Shown here: positions 1 through 6,903 of the stretch, piece after piece | How positions within the stretch are numbered: the first letter of the stretch is position 1 | Layout: every line of letters begins with the position of its first letter | Assembly: GCA_049322295.1 (NCBI GenBank) | Contig: JBMORO010000052.1 | Location: 1-48,418, forward strand | DNA from: JBMORO01 sp049322295 | GTDB taxonomy: Bacteria > Patescibacteriota > Minisyncoccia > RBG-13-40-8-A | DNA length: 48,418 nucleotides | Reading direction: 5' to 3' | Translations under genes and position numbers: made by a program | Notes under the pieces: model-generated | What the model was told of the DNA's origin: nothing | Seen by the model: only the letters and a program-made list of their open reading frames with translations | Database searches by the model: none

Positions 1-647
1 AGAATATCGGCTTGATATGCTTCCTTTCGGGAAACTGGCCGTAAAAATTCCTGTACTATTTTAAATCCACCTAACTGGTCACGTTTCTTATCAATATTAA
101 GGACATCCGATGTCCTAACATTATCGTCAATATTTGGGACATCGGATGTCCCAAAATTAGAATCATAAATATACGAAGCTTCGTGGTTAATACATCCCAC
201 GCTCAACCCAAGAAGATGGTATATTTGTCCCATCCAAACCGTATCACGTCTGGCTAAATAATCATTAACTGTAACCAGATGAACTCCTTTTCCTTCTAAG
301 GCGTTTAAATATAAAGGCAAGGTGGCAGCTAAGGTCTTGCCTTCTCCAGTTTTCATTTCCGCAATCTTTCCCTGATGTAAAACTATCCCACCCATTAACT
401 GAACATCAAAATGACGCTGTTTTAAAGTTCTTTTAGCTGCTTCTCGGACAGCGGCGAATGCTTCGGGTAAAATCTCATCTAAGGATGCTCCTTTTTCCAA
501 CCTATCTTTAAATTCAATGGTTTTATTTTTCAACTCCTCATTAGAAAAACGCTCGAATCTTGGTTCGAGCTTATTTATTTCATCAACCATTGGCTGAATT
601 TTCTTTAAATACCTCTTATTCGGATCACCGAAAATCTTATATAGCAT
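1..647 (-). CDS. secA: Preprotein translocase ATPase SecA, N-terminal part (truncated by window start)
   Basis: SecA is the motor ATPase that pushes unfolded preproteins through SecYEG. Read from the ATG at 645-647, the frame stays open to base 1 and gives about 215 residues beginning MLYKIFGDPNKRYLKKI. The DEAD-like motor start is clear: REAAKRTLKQRHFDVQLMGG, then Walker A MKTGEGKT and VNDYLARRD. Where E. coli SecA goes directly from LGLTVG to REAYAADI, this protein has an insertion of about 50 residues (CINHEASYIYD ... GGFKIVQEFLRP), which I associate with CPR SecA proteins. Two palindromic DNA units (100-116 and 133-155) encode a repeated peptide, TSDVPNID/TSDVLNID, inside it. The start lies 21 nt after the stop of the metallopeptidase gene, so the two are probably co-transcribed. 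No good Shine-Dalgarno is visible. The C-terminal part lies outside the window. Confidence 0.96.
   Translation of the reverse strand, partial: MLYKIFGDPNKRYLKKIQPMVDEINKLEPRFERFSNEELKNKTIEFKDRLEKGASLDEILPEAFAAVREAAKRTLKQRHFDVQLMGGIVLHQGKIAEMKTGEGKTLAATLPLYLNALEGKGVHLVTVNDYLARRDTVWMGQIYHLLGLSVGCINHEASYIYDSNFGTSDVPNIDDNVRTSDVLNIDKKRDQLGGFKIVQEFLRPVSRKEAYQADI
100..155. repeat. Two palindromic units inside secA
   Basis: Two near-copies of a palindrome with core GGACATCSGATGTCC. The first has 8-bp arms around one base (100-116). The second has 11-bp arms (133-143 and 145-155) around base 144. They are in frame with secA and encode (R/G)TSDV(L/P)NID twice, so the repeat is tolerated as a surface insertion. 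Confidence 0.8.
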
Positions 648-668
648 ACCTGTAATATTAAAATCTTT

Positions 669-2465
669 TTATAATGAAGTTTTATCCGCTCCTTTGGGAT
701 ACCAGTCAAGTTCTGATTTATTGATAATAAACACTGCTTCGGGTTTACCGTCTTGGGCTAAAAAGTTCTCAGCAGTCATATTTAACCAATGTAAATTTCC
801 AGTATCTTCGCCAGTTACTTCTAATTCATAAACCTTTGGCGAATCAATATAGCGATAATAATTTGAGGTAATAAATGCGTCCCTAACTTGAGGGGTTACG
901 GTTTTTACTGCTTTCCAACCACCTAAATGACCGTACATATTAAAAATAGCTGGATTAAGGAATAATCTTTTATAGCCATATTGGTTAATAATAAATATAT
1001 CAAAATCGCCTTGAGCCCTAATTAAATTTCCTTCTTTTAAACCATAATCTTCTGGTTTAGCCATCTTGCCTGGCTGGGGTTCGGATGGGGGTGGATTCAC
1101 TGGCTCTTGGAAAACAGTCGTGGCCACTGAAAGAATAAAAGGAGTTAATGATTCATTAGTATTAAAACCACTTTTCTTAAATTGGTTAGAAATTACAATT
1201 GTCACTGATTCAACGTCATTTTTAAAATTTGGGATTTTTAAAACTCCTTTTTGACTCGCCAAACTCAACAAATTAATTACTACTGGCTTTTCTTTATATT
1301 CAATAATATAAATGACATTAAAATTACCCCTATCCACCAAGCCCTCAAATTCTATTTCTAAATCCTTGGCAATGGTTCCAGTATCTTGTTTATTAATAAA
1401 ACGATACCAATAAGGGGCCCAATCCTTAATATTTTGAGCAATACTAATAACACTGGTTGAAACAATGCTGTAAGTGATAGGCGAAACATTAATTGCTCCT
1501 TTAAGATAGGGATTTTTATAACCATAGCGGCCATCGCTTAGAGAAGAATCATTTAGATAATTAGCCACTGCCCAATTGTTAAAAACTTGAGAGAAACTGA
1601 AATTAAAACCTTTATCTTTTAAAGCCTGTTCTATGCTATAAATACCAACTTTATTATTTTGTAGCATATAAGAAAATATATTTTCACCAAATTGCTCAAC
1701 CAAATAATGACCCAAAATATTAACTGAGGGATAATCAAAGCGGTCTCCCTGCCATTCGGTTAAGGAATTAAAGGGATTAGCTAAAAAATCATTCACCCTC
1801 CTCTCTAGGTTTGTGCCTGTATAGACACTGTCGTAACCAGCTGCTGTGGGCGCATATTCGCTTCTTGCTTCGTTTAGCCAAACTTCCTCGACTAACCCCT
1901 GAGTCCTTTCTTTCTGATTCCAGGATATCAGATGTTGAAACTCATGAGATATAAAACTATCAATTAAGGCGCTGCTAATTTGAGTGACATTTACATAGAG
2001 CATTTCTTTTTCATTAGAAGTTGGCTCCAATGATTTAGATATTTCGTCCTTGGAATTAAAATAGCCGCCAGCAGTTGATTTAAGTTGAGTAAGTAAAATT
2101 GTTATTCTTTCATCATCATCAATGCCCGGCTTCCATTCCGAACCAAAAACATAACGGACAGCTGGATAGGTTGTATTATCAAAATTTTTAGCTATATTAC
2201 TAAGAAGGTTGAGATAAGAAACCTGTTCAGAGCTAGAAAGAGCATCCCAATATTCATCTTCAATATAGAAATAAACTCTATCAGAAATTTTTCTTAGGGT
2301 GGCTGAAATTTCTGTTCTGTCGTTAAAGTCATAAGAAGGGTCAATAAAGAAATTTGCCTTTTCACCTAATTCAATGGCTAAAGCTGAGGAATATAAAAGA
2401 ATAAAAATCCCGCCTGAAAATAGCAGGGTCAATAAAATCTTTCTTGATTTCGAAAAAGAAACCAT
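669..2465 (-). CDS. Secreted zinc metallopeptidase (HExxH, M30/hyicolysin-like) with repeated C-terminal surface domain
   Basis: A predicted exported protease of 598 residues. A short basic N-terminus and a hydrophobic stretch (about residues 10-30, ending SSALA) look like a signal peptide or anchor. The gluzincin zinc motif HEFQH is at 174-178. WLNEARSEYA at 196-205 can supply the third glutamate ligand. The order HEFQH-LNEA-SEYA resembles hyicolysin/M30 peptidases, but family assignment is by eye. A proline-rich linker (about 455-467) leads to a C-terminal domain of about 130 residues starting PEDYGLKEGNLIRAQGD. That domain is nearly identical to the C-terminus of the protein at 41532-42812, so it is probably a surface attachment or targeting module. 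The gene lies directly downstream of the structured RNA region at 2503-2996 and upstream of secA on the same strand. Confidence 0.8.
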   Translation of the reverse strand: MVSFSKSRKILLTLLFSGGIFILLYSSALAIELGEKANFFIDPSYDFNDRTEISATLRKISDRVYFYIEDEYWDALSSSEQVSYLNLLSNIAKNFDNTTYPAVRYVFGSEWKPGIDDDERITILLTQLKSTAGGYFNSKDEISKSLEPTSNEKEMLYVNVTQISSALIDSFISHEFQHLISWNQKERTQGLVEEVWLNEARSEYAPTAAGYDSVYTGTNLERRVNDFLANPFNSLTEWQGDRFDYPSVNILGHYLVEQFGENIFSYMLQNNKVGIYSIEQALKDKGFNFSFSQVFNNWAVANYLNDSSLSDGRYGYKNPYLKGAINVSPITYSIVSTSVISIAQNIKDWAPYWYRFINKQDTGTIAKDLEIEFEGLVDRGNFNVIYIIEYKEKPVVINLLSLASQKGVLKIPNFKNDVESVTIVISNQFKKSGFNTNESLTPFILSVATTVFQEPVNPPPSEPQPGKMAKPEDYGLKEGNLIRAQGDFDIFIINQYGYKRLFLNPAIFNMYGHLGGWKAVKTVTPQVRDAFITSNYYRYIDSPKVYELEVTGEDTGNLHWLNMTAENFLAQDGKPEAVFIINKSELDWYPKGADKTSL

Positions 2466-2502
2466 ATTATTTAAATTGTATCATAAAAAAAATATAAAGG
2501 TA

Positions 2503-2851
2503 ATAAAAGGGCTGGGAAAGCATGCCCCGTACTGATTTTACCATTATTAAAATAAAAAGAAGAGAAAAATTAAAAATCATTCTCTTCTCTTACGAGGCGC
2601 AAGGTCGAATAGACCTTTCTTAGAGAGCGCCTCGCCGATAAAATACTCAGTAAAATCAGTTCGGGGTTTAACCCTCCCGAAAATTCTAGGCAGAAAGGAA
2701 CCCAGAAAGTTTAACCCCAATACTAGGTGTTGAGTGGGTACTTGTTCTGGGTTCCTTTCTGCCTAAACGGGATTGCTTCGCTAACAATACTAGGTGTTGA
2801 GTGGGTACTTGTTCCCAGCCCTTTTATATCATGACTTCTTAGTCCCGATAT
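2503..2851 (-). ncRNA. Large nested-hairpin RNA element / structured leader of the metallopeptidase gene
   Basis: Transcription from the promoter at 2858-2886 would start near 2851 and read an elaborate fold. The closing stem is 2503-2518 with 2812-2827 (16 bp, perfect). A second stem pairs 2687-2707 with 2745-2765 (21 bp, perfect). A third pairs 2525-2541 with 2650-2666 (17 bp, one mismatch) and encloses smaller stems 2593-2600/2627-2634, 2601-2606/2612-2617 and 2558-2566/2580-2588. A 30-bp sequence occurs twice exactly (2718-2747, 2785-2814), once in the loop of the 21-bp stem and once beside the closing stem. The element ends 37 nt before the metallopeptidase ATG. It matches no RNA family I recognise. 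It could equally be a MITE-like element with 16-bp terminal inverted repeats that has been captured as a leader. Confidence 0.6.
2718..2814. repeat. 30-bp direct repeat, two exact copies
   Basis: Copies at 2718-2747 and 2785-2814 (period 67) begin CAATACTAGG and end TGGGTACTTGTTC on the + strand. Each contains GTTGAGTGGGTA. The same 12-mer appears on the opposite strand at 2981-2995, at the predicted 5' end of the short RNA. With two copies and no cas genes this is not a CRISPR array. Confidence 0.85.
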
Positions 2852-2857
2852 ATTTTT

Positions 2858-2886
2858 AGTATAGGGATTTTAAATCGGGATGTCAA
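2858..2886 (-). promoter_or_regulatory. Consensus promoter for the structured leader
   Basis: TTGACA (2881-2886), 17-bp spacer, TATACT (2858-2863), read on the minus strand; predicted start near 2851. A 7-bp inverted repeat, TCCCGAT (2874-2880 on the minus strand) and ATCGGGA (2843-2849), flanks the -10 box. It could be an operator, or a hairpin if RNA reads in from upstream. Confidence 0.7.
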
Positions 2887-2888
2887 TT

Positions 2889-2919
2889 TATCCCCACACC
2901 AAAATTTGGTGTGGGGATA
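2889..2919. terminator. 31-bp perfect palindrome, probable terminator
   Basis: Arms of 15 bp (2889-2903, 2905-2919; TATCCCCACACCAAA and its complement) around base 2904. It lies just beyond the short-RNA terminator in the minus direction and just before the second promoter, so it would insulate the two transcription units. Confidence 0.6.
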
Positions 2920-2996
2920 AAAAGAGAAACCTCGGAACTAGCCAGAGGTTTCTCCCCTAGTCTCAGGGTCTGTCTTTCGACAATACCCACTCAACT
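2919..2996 (-). ncRNA. Predicted short RNA with own promoter and terminator
   Basis: The promoter at 3003-3031 predicts a start near 2995-2996. The RNA would begin AGUUGAGUGGGUAUUGUC. It then forms a GAAA-capped hairpin (UGUC-GAAA-GACA, extended by GGGU/ACCC) and ends in an intrinsic terminator: a 10-bp stem GAGAAACCUC/GAGGUUUCUC (2945-2954 with 2924-2933) followed by UUUUU (2919-2923). Length is about 78 nt. Its first 12 bases are exactly complementary to two sites in the downstream element at 2503-2851, so a regulatory RNA is plausible. No open reading frame of note. Function is inference. Confidence 0.6.
2924..2954 (-). terminator. Intrinsic terminator of the short RNA
   Basis: 10-bp perfect stem with an 11-nt loop, followed in the minus direction by five T's (2923-2919). 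Confidence 0.75.
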
Positions 2997-3002
2997 AATC
3001 TC

Positions 3003-3031
3003 AGTTTAGCAAATTAAAAAATGGTTGTCAA
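3003..3031 (-). promoter_or_regulatory. Consensus promoter for the short RNA
   Basis: TTGACA (3026-3031), 17-bp spacer, TAAACT (3003-3008) on the minus strand. The -35 box directly abuts the hairpin that follows the gene at 3073. Confidence 0.72.
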
Positions 3032-3060
3032 GTCTGCACCTTCGGCCAAAGAAGCAGACT
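3031..3060 (-). terminator. Hairpin after the O-antigen ligase-like gene
   Basis: AGTCTGC/GCAGACT arms with an inner TTC/GAA pairing, 12 bases beyond the stop of the gene at 3073. A T-rich run follows only after about 10 bases, so termination strength is uncertain. It may be a repeat-type palindrome. Confidence 0.4.
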
Positions 3061-3072
3061 CAAGGTTTTTAC

Positions 3073-5319
3073 CTATTGGGGCAAAGAATTAATAAATTTT
3101 TCAGCTTCATCTTTAAACGATGGGTCAATCTCGGCTGCTTTTAAAGCCATCTCCCTTGCCTTATCATAATTCCCTACCTTGGCATAAGCCGCGGCTAAAG
3201 AAGCATAAAATTGAGGATTTTGGGGTTGCTCTTCAATAGCTAAAAGATAATATCCTATAATTTTTTGGTAATTGCCAACTTTCTCATAAATATTTACTAA
3301 GCGCATTAAATCAGAAATACTATTTTTATAATCATAGCCTATTTCTATGGCTTTCTCCACATTAGTAACGGCCTCTTCATAATGTCCTAGGTAATAGGCG
3401 CTCACTCCCAGAAACCAATAAGAAATCATTACTTTGGGGTTAAGCTCCAGGGCCTTTTTAAAAGTTTGATATGACTCCTGATATTTTTTCTCAGAAAACT
3501 GAGCCTGGCCTAATTCATACCAGATTCGGGGATTTTTTTTATTAAGCTCTAGGGCCTTCCCAATAAAGGATTCTGCCTGGTCGCCAGCTCCTGCCTCTTT
3601 ATCTATTAATAGAATATACATTCTTCCCACATAAAGATAAGGGATGGTATCTTGGGGGTATTTTTCTATATTTTTCTCCACCTCATTAATCGCATAATAA
3701 AGCAAGGCTGGGTCAAAATCTTTGTTTTTTTGACGCTGAGATTCGGTAACTTGAATAGCAAAAGTGGCTAATTTATGTCTAATTTCATAACTACCCTGGG
3801 GAGTTTTGTAATTAAGGGCTTCTCGATATTTATTAAATGCCTGTTGGGCATTACCATCTCGACCAGCTATAATTGCTCGGGTACAAGCAAAATTAGCTCG
3901 AGCTGGTTTGATATTGGTCTGATAGGCGATAATGACAGCTATAGTTAATAATATAATAGTTAAAAAAATTGAAGGCCTCATTTCCTCTTGCTTATTTTTT
4001 TCCGCGTTTATCTGCGTAGCCATCTGCGTGTTTTCGCTTCTACCCAAATAATTAATGTAACCCAGAACCAAAAAGAACATAAAATAATTAGCAAAAGTAT
4101 CAAAAATAAAAAGATTCTGACCAATATAAGCAATTAACATTGCTGATAACACCCCGAAAGTCGCTTGATCTATTTTTTTTTCTTTAAATTTTTTAATAAG
4201 CAAATAGAAAATGATAATAAAAATAGATAAATAACTTAGAAGCCCTATCATTCCTTCTGTAGATAACATTTCCAAAATAATGTTATGGGCTCTGTCCCAG
4301 ATTGTCTCTGCCCCTAAGCCGGTAAAGTGACGTGGATCAAAATATTTCATATGCAAAAACATAAAATTTTCCGGTCCCCAACCAAATATCGGTTTTTCTT
4401 TCCATCCCAAAATAGCGCTTTTCCAAGACCATAATCTGGTCTGGACGGTTGAAGTATCTTTGGAAATATCAGTAATTCTACTTAACCAACCAATGTTTTT
4501 TATCCACCCTTGATTTCTATTTAGCCAGATTCCTATAGCTAGAATTATAAAAATTAATATAGCGATTGATAGATAAATTTTTGCTTTCCGATTTTTTGAA
4601 GCAAAAACAAAAAATAGAGTCAAAAGAAAAACAGAACCGAAAAGAGAAAGAACTGCCCCTCGAACTGCAGTCATCAATATCGCTGGAATACCCAAAATAA
4701 TTACTGCGACAAAAAATCCCTTTTGCCAGATGGCTGTATCGTTTTTTAACAAAAATAAAAGAGCCAAATAAATAATAAATAAAAGATAACCAGCAAAAAG
4801 AGCGGGATTACCAATAGTGCCAATAACTCTCTCGCCATGCTGCCAACCAACAAAAAAATCTCCCAGACGCAAGCGTTGACCATAAGCAAATAAAATTGAA
4901 AGAAAACCAACAAAAACTGATATTTTCAAAATTTTGTTCCAATCTTCCCTAACTCTAATAATGCTGGTCAAGATAAGAAAATAAACCCAAAAATGTAAGA
5001 AACTAAAAATACCACCCATTCGCTCTAGCGAACCCCACCAACTGTTATAAAAATTAACCCCGATAAGCCCAGTTAAAAAATAAAGACCAGTAAAAATAGA
5101 AAAGCTGATTAAAATTAAACTCCATTTTGGTCGATAATCCCTATTAATTAAAATTAAAAGAATATAAAAAACCGCCATTAATTCCACTAAAGTTCTAAAA
5201 ACAATCATCTTTCCAAAGTGAAATGGCGATAAATATTGGGAGAAAATAACCAAAGGCAAAAACAGGGAAATAAAAATTCCCCAACGAAGAATTTTTACAT
5301 AGGTATCTGAGGCATTCAT
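3073..5319 (-). CDS. O-antigen ligase/polymerase-like membrane protein (Wzy_C) with C-terminal TPR repeats
   Basis: About 748 residues. The first 450 or so hold roughly a dozen hydrophobic segments with a large external loop. The Wzy_C hallmark is the stretch FGWGPENFMF ... WDRAHNIILEMLSTEGMIG. Such proteins move a lipid-linked glycan onto an acceptor or polymerise repeat units on the outer face of the membrane. The C-terminal third is TPR-like (NPRIWYELGQAQFSEKKYQE and following repeats). Between the two parts is a short insert, GRSENTQMATQINAEKNKQ, encoded by a repeat (4001-4042) also found in two glycosyltransferases here. The frame is open to 5367, but TTGACA (5356-5361) and TATAAT (5332-5337) lie inside that extension. 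The ATG at 5317-5319 is therefore the better start and the mRNA nearly leaderless. Confidence 0.85.
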   Translation of the reverse strand: MNASDTYVKILRWGIFISLFLPLVIFSQYLSPFHFGKMIVFRTLVELMAVFYILLILINRDYRPKWSLILISFSIFTGLYFLTGLIGVNFYNSWWGSLERMGGIFSFLHFWVYFLILTSIIRVREDWNKILKISVFVGFLSILFAYGQRLRLGDFFVGWQHGERVIGTIGNPALFAGYLLFIIYLALLFLLKNDTAIWQKGFFVAVIILGIPAILMTAVRGAVLSLFGSVFLLTLFFVFASKNRKAKIYLSIAILIFIILAIGIWLNRNQGWIKNIGWLSRITDISKDTSTVQTRLWSWKSAILGWKEKPIFGWGPENFMFLHMKYFDPRHFTGLGAETIWDRAHNIILEMLSTEGMIGLLSYLSIFIIIFYLLIKKFKEKKIDQATFGVLSAMLIAYIGQNLFIFDTFANYFMFFLVLGYINYLGRSENTQMATQINAEKNKQEEMRPSIFLTIILLTIAVIIAYQTNIKPARANFACTRAIIAGRDGNAQQAFNKYREALNYKTPQGSYEIRHKLATFAIQVTESQRQKNKDFDPALLYYAINEVEKNIEKYPQDTIPYLYVGRMYILLIDKEAGAGDQAESFIGKALELNKKNPRIWYELGQAQFSEKKYQESYQTFKKALELNPKVMISYWFLGVSAYYLGHYEEAVTNVEKAIEIGYDYKNSISDLMRLVNIYEKVGNYQKIIGYYLLAIEEQPQNPQFYASLAAAYAKVGNYDKAREMALKAAEIDPSFKDEAEKFINSLPQ
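4001..4042. repeat. TCTGCGT-type repeat insert, copy 1
   Basis: Three spaced copies of (T)CTGCGT/CCGCGT ending CGCTTCTA. In frame in the linker between the Wzy-like and TPR parts. Related to 39006-39050 and 46901-46986. Confidence 0.65.
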
Positions 5320-5331
5320 TACTATACTATT

Positions 5332-5361
5332 ATTATAATTTACCTCAAAATCTATTGTCAA
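5332..5361 (-). promoter_or_regulatory. Promoter of the O-antigen ligase-like gene
   Basis: TTGACA (5356-5361), 18-bp spacer, TATAAT (5332-5337). Twelve bases separate the -10 box from the ATG at 5319, so the predicted 5' UTR is about 2-6 nt. Confidence 0.75.
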
Positions 5362-5406
5362 TTGCAATAAATTGAGATAGAATTAAATTAATCCAAAATT
5401 AGATAT

Positions 5407-6777
5407 ATGAGGACTAAAAAATTTATTCTTTTATTAGGAGATATTTTGATTTTATATGCTTCTCTAATTATTGCCTTGACTATCCGCTATCAGGGCTTTG
5501 ATTTCGATATTCTAAAGACTCACTTTTTCCCTTTTTCTATAATTTATCTTATCTGGCTGATTATCTTTTATATTCACGATCTTTATGAGCTGGATATTGC
5601 TAAGAATAATATTGAATTTTCTTCGGCTCTAATTAGGGCTTTAATTATTGGCGGACTTATCTCAATAGTATTTTTCTATCTTGCTCCTAATTTTGCCTTT
5701 GGGGCAATTACTCCGAAAACCAACCTTTTCTTGAATATATTGGTCTTCGTGGTTTTGTTTTACGGATGGAGATATCTATTCAATTTAGTAGCCGGCTCCA
5801 TGAAAATAAAGGTGAATACCGCAATTATTGGTTATAATCCTCAAGCCATAGAATTAGCCAAAGAAATAATAAAAAATCCCCAGCTCGGCTATAAGTTAAA
5901 GCTAATTATAAAAAATCACGAAAAAATAGACAAAACCGATTTACCCGAGATTAAAATAACCGAAGGGCTAAAAAATCTAAAAGAAGCATTAGAACAAGAA
6001 AAAATTGCCGTAGCTATAGTTGCTCCAGAAATTTACCAATCCCCTGATTTAATCCAAAGTCTTTTCGAATGTATTCGTTATAAAATTGATTTTGTTAATC
6101 TTTCTGAATTTTATGAGAATCTTACCCAGAAGGTTCCTCTGGCTGCTATCAACCAGGTCTGGTTTTTGGAGAACATCTCCCAAAGAAATAGGGTCTTATA
6201 TGAATCTTTCAAAAGAATTTTTGACCTTATCTTTGCCTCTGCTCTTTTAATTGTTTCTCTTCCCTTCTGGTTAATTATCGCTTTAGTGATAAAAAGTGAG
6301 TCGCCTGGGCCAGTGTTTTACAAACAAATTAGAATTGGGCAGGGTGGAAAACCATTTAAAGTTATTAAATTTCGCTCAATGATAAAAGAGGCAGAAAAAG
6401 ACGGACCAAAAATGGCTCAAGAAAATGACCCCAGAGTAACTAAATTCGGAAGATTCTTAAGAAAAACAAGATTAGATGAACTTCCCCAACTTTGGAGTGT
6501 TATCAGGGGACAAATGAGCTTTGTTGGACCAAGAGCTGAAAGACCAGAATTCCATCAAGAATTGAAAGCTAAAATACCATTTTATCAAGAAAGATATCTA
6601 ATCAAGCCAGGGCTTTCTGGTTGGGCACAAATCAAGTACGGCTACACCTCATCACTGGAAGATAATTTTGAGAAAATTCAGCACGACCTTTTCTATGTTA
6701 AAAATCGTTCTTTTATTCTAGATTTAAGTATTATCTTAAAAACAATTAATATTATCCTCCGCGGCGGCGGGCGATAG
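5407..6777 (+). CDS. Polyprenyl glycosylphosphotransferase (initiating sugar-1-phosphate transferase)
   Basis: Transfers a sugar-1-phosphate from a nucleotide sugar to undecaprenyl phosphate, the first membrane step of glycan assembly. 456 residues. There are four to five N-terminal membrane segments (about 1-125), then a Rossmann-like region beginning NTAIIGYNPQAIELAKEI. The catalytic bacterial sugar transferase domain runs from about 265 to the end: a hydrophobic hairpin starting FKRIFDLIF, SPGPVFYKQIRIG, KFRSM near 321, DELPQLWSVIRGQMSFVGPR near 357-374, and KPGLSGWAQI. Architecture and length match the WcaJ/WbaP/CpsE class. The specific sugar cannot be read from sequence. First gene of the + operon to 13029. 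Confidence 0.93.
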   Translation: MRTKKFILLLGDILILYASLIIALTIRYQGFDFDILKTHFFPFSIIYLIWLIIFYIHDLYELDIAKNNIEFSSALIRALIIGGLISIVFFYLAPNFAFGAITPKTNLFLNILVFVVLFYGWRYLFNLVAGSMKIKVNTAIIGYNPQAIELAKEIIKNPQLGYKLKLIIKNHEKIDKTDLPEIKITEGLKNLKEALEQEKIAVAIVAPEIYQSPDLIQSLFECIRYKIDFVNLSEFYENLTQKVPLAAINQVWFLENISQRNRVLYESFKRIFDLIFASALLIVSLPFWLIIALVIKSESPGPVFYKQIRIGQGGKPFKVIKFRSMIKEAEKDGPKMAQENDPRVTKFGRFLRKTRLDELPQLWSVIRGQMSFVGPRAERPEFHQELKAKIPFYQERYLIKPGLSGWAQIKYGYTSSLEDNFEKIQHDLFYVKNRSFILDLSIILKTINIILRGGGR

Positions 6778-6903
6778 AAAATAGTTGTATGGAAAATAGA
6801 AATTAGTAATAGAGATTAGAAAATGGAAATCAGGTAAGTTTCTAATTTCTAATCATCAATTTCCATTACCAATTTCCAATTTCTATATAGCCAATTTCCA
6901 AAT
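6778..6903. repeat. Degenerate GAAATTAG/CCAATTTC hairpin repeat
   Basis: The left half is built of (A/G)GAAATTAG-like units and the right half of their complements (TTTCTAATT, CCAATTTCC), so the gap can fold into one long imperfect hairpin. This is a low-complexity repeat between two genes of the operon. No promoter stands out. Confidence 0.6.

Noticed and set aside
1066..1254. Small + strand ORF within the metallopeptidase gene
   Set aside because: A shadow of the opposite-strand gene; no family-like sequence and no own promoter.
2718..2814. CRISPR array from the two 30-bp direct repeats
   Set aside because: Only two copies, 37 bp apart, with inverted repeats around them and no cas gene in the window.
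2503..2996. tmRNA, RNase P RNA, SRP RNA or 6S RNA
   Set aside because: None of the conserved core sequences of these RNAs could be found on either strand.
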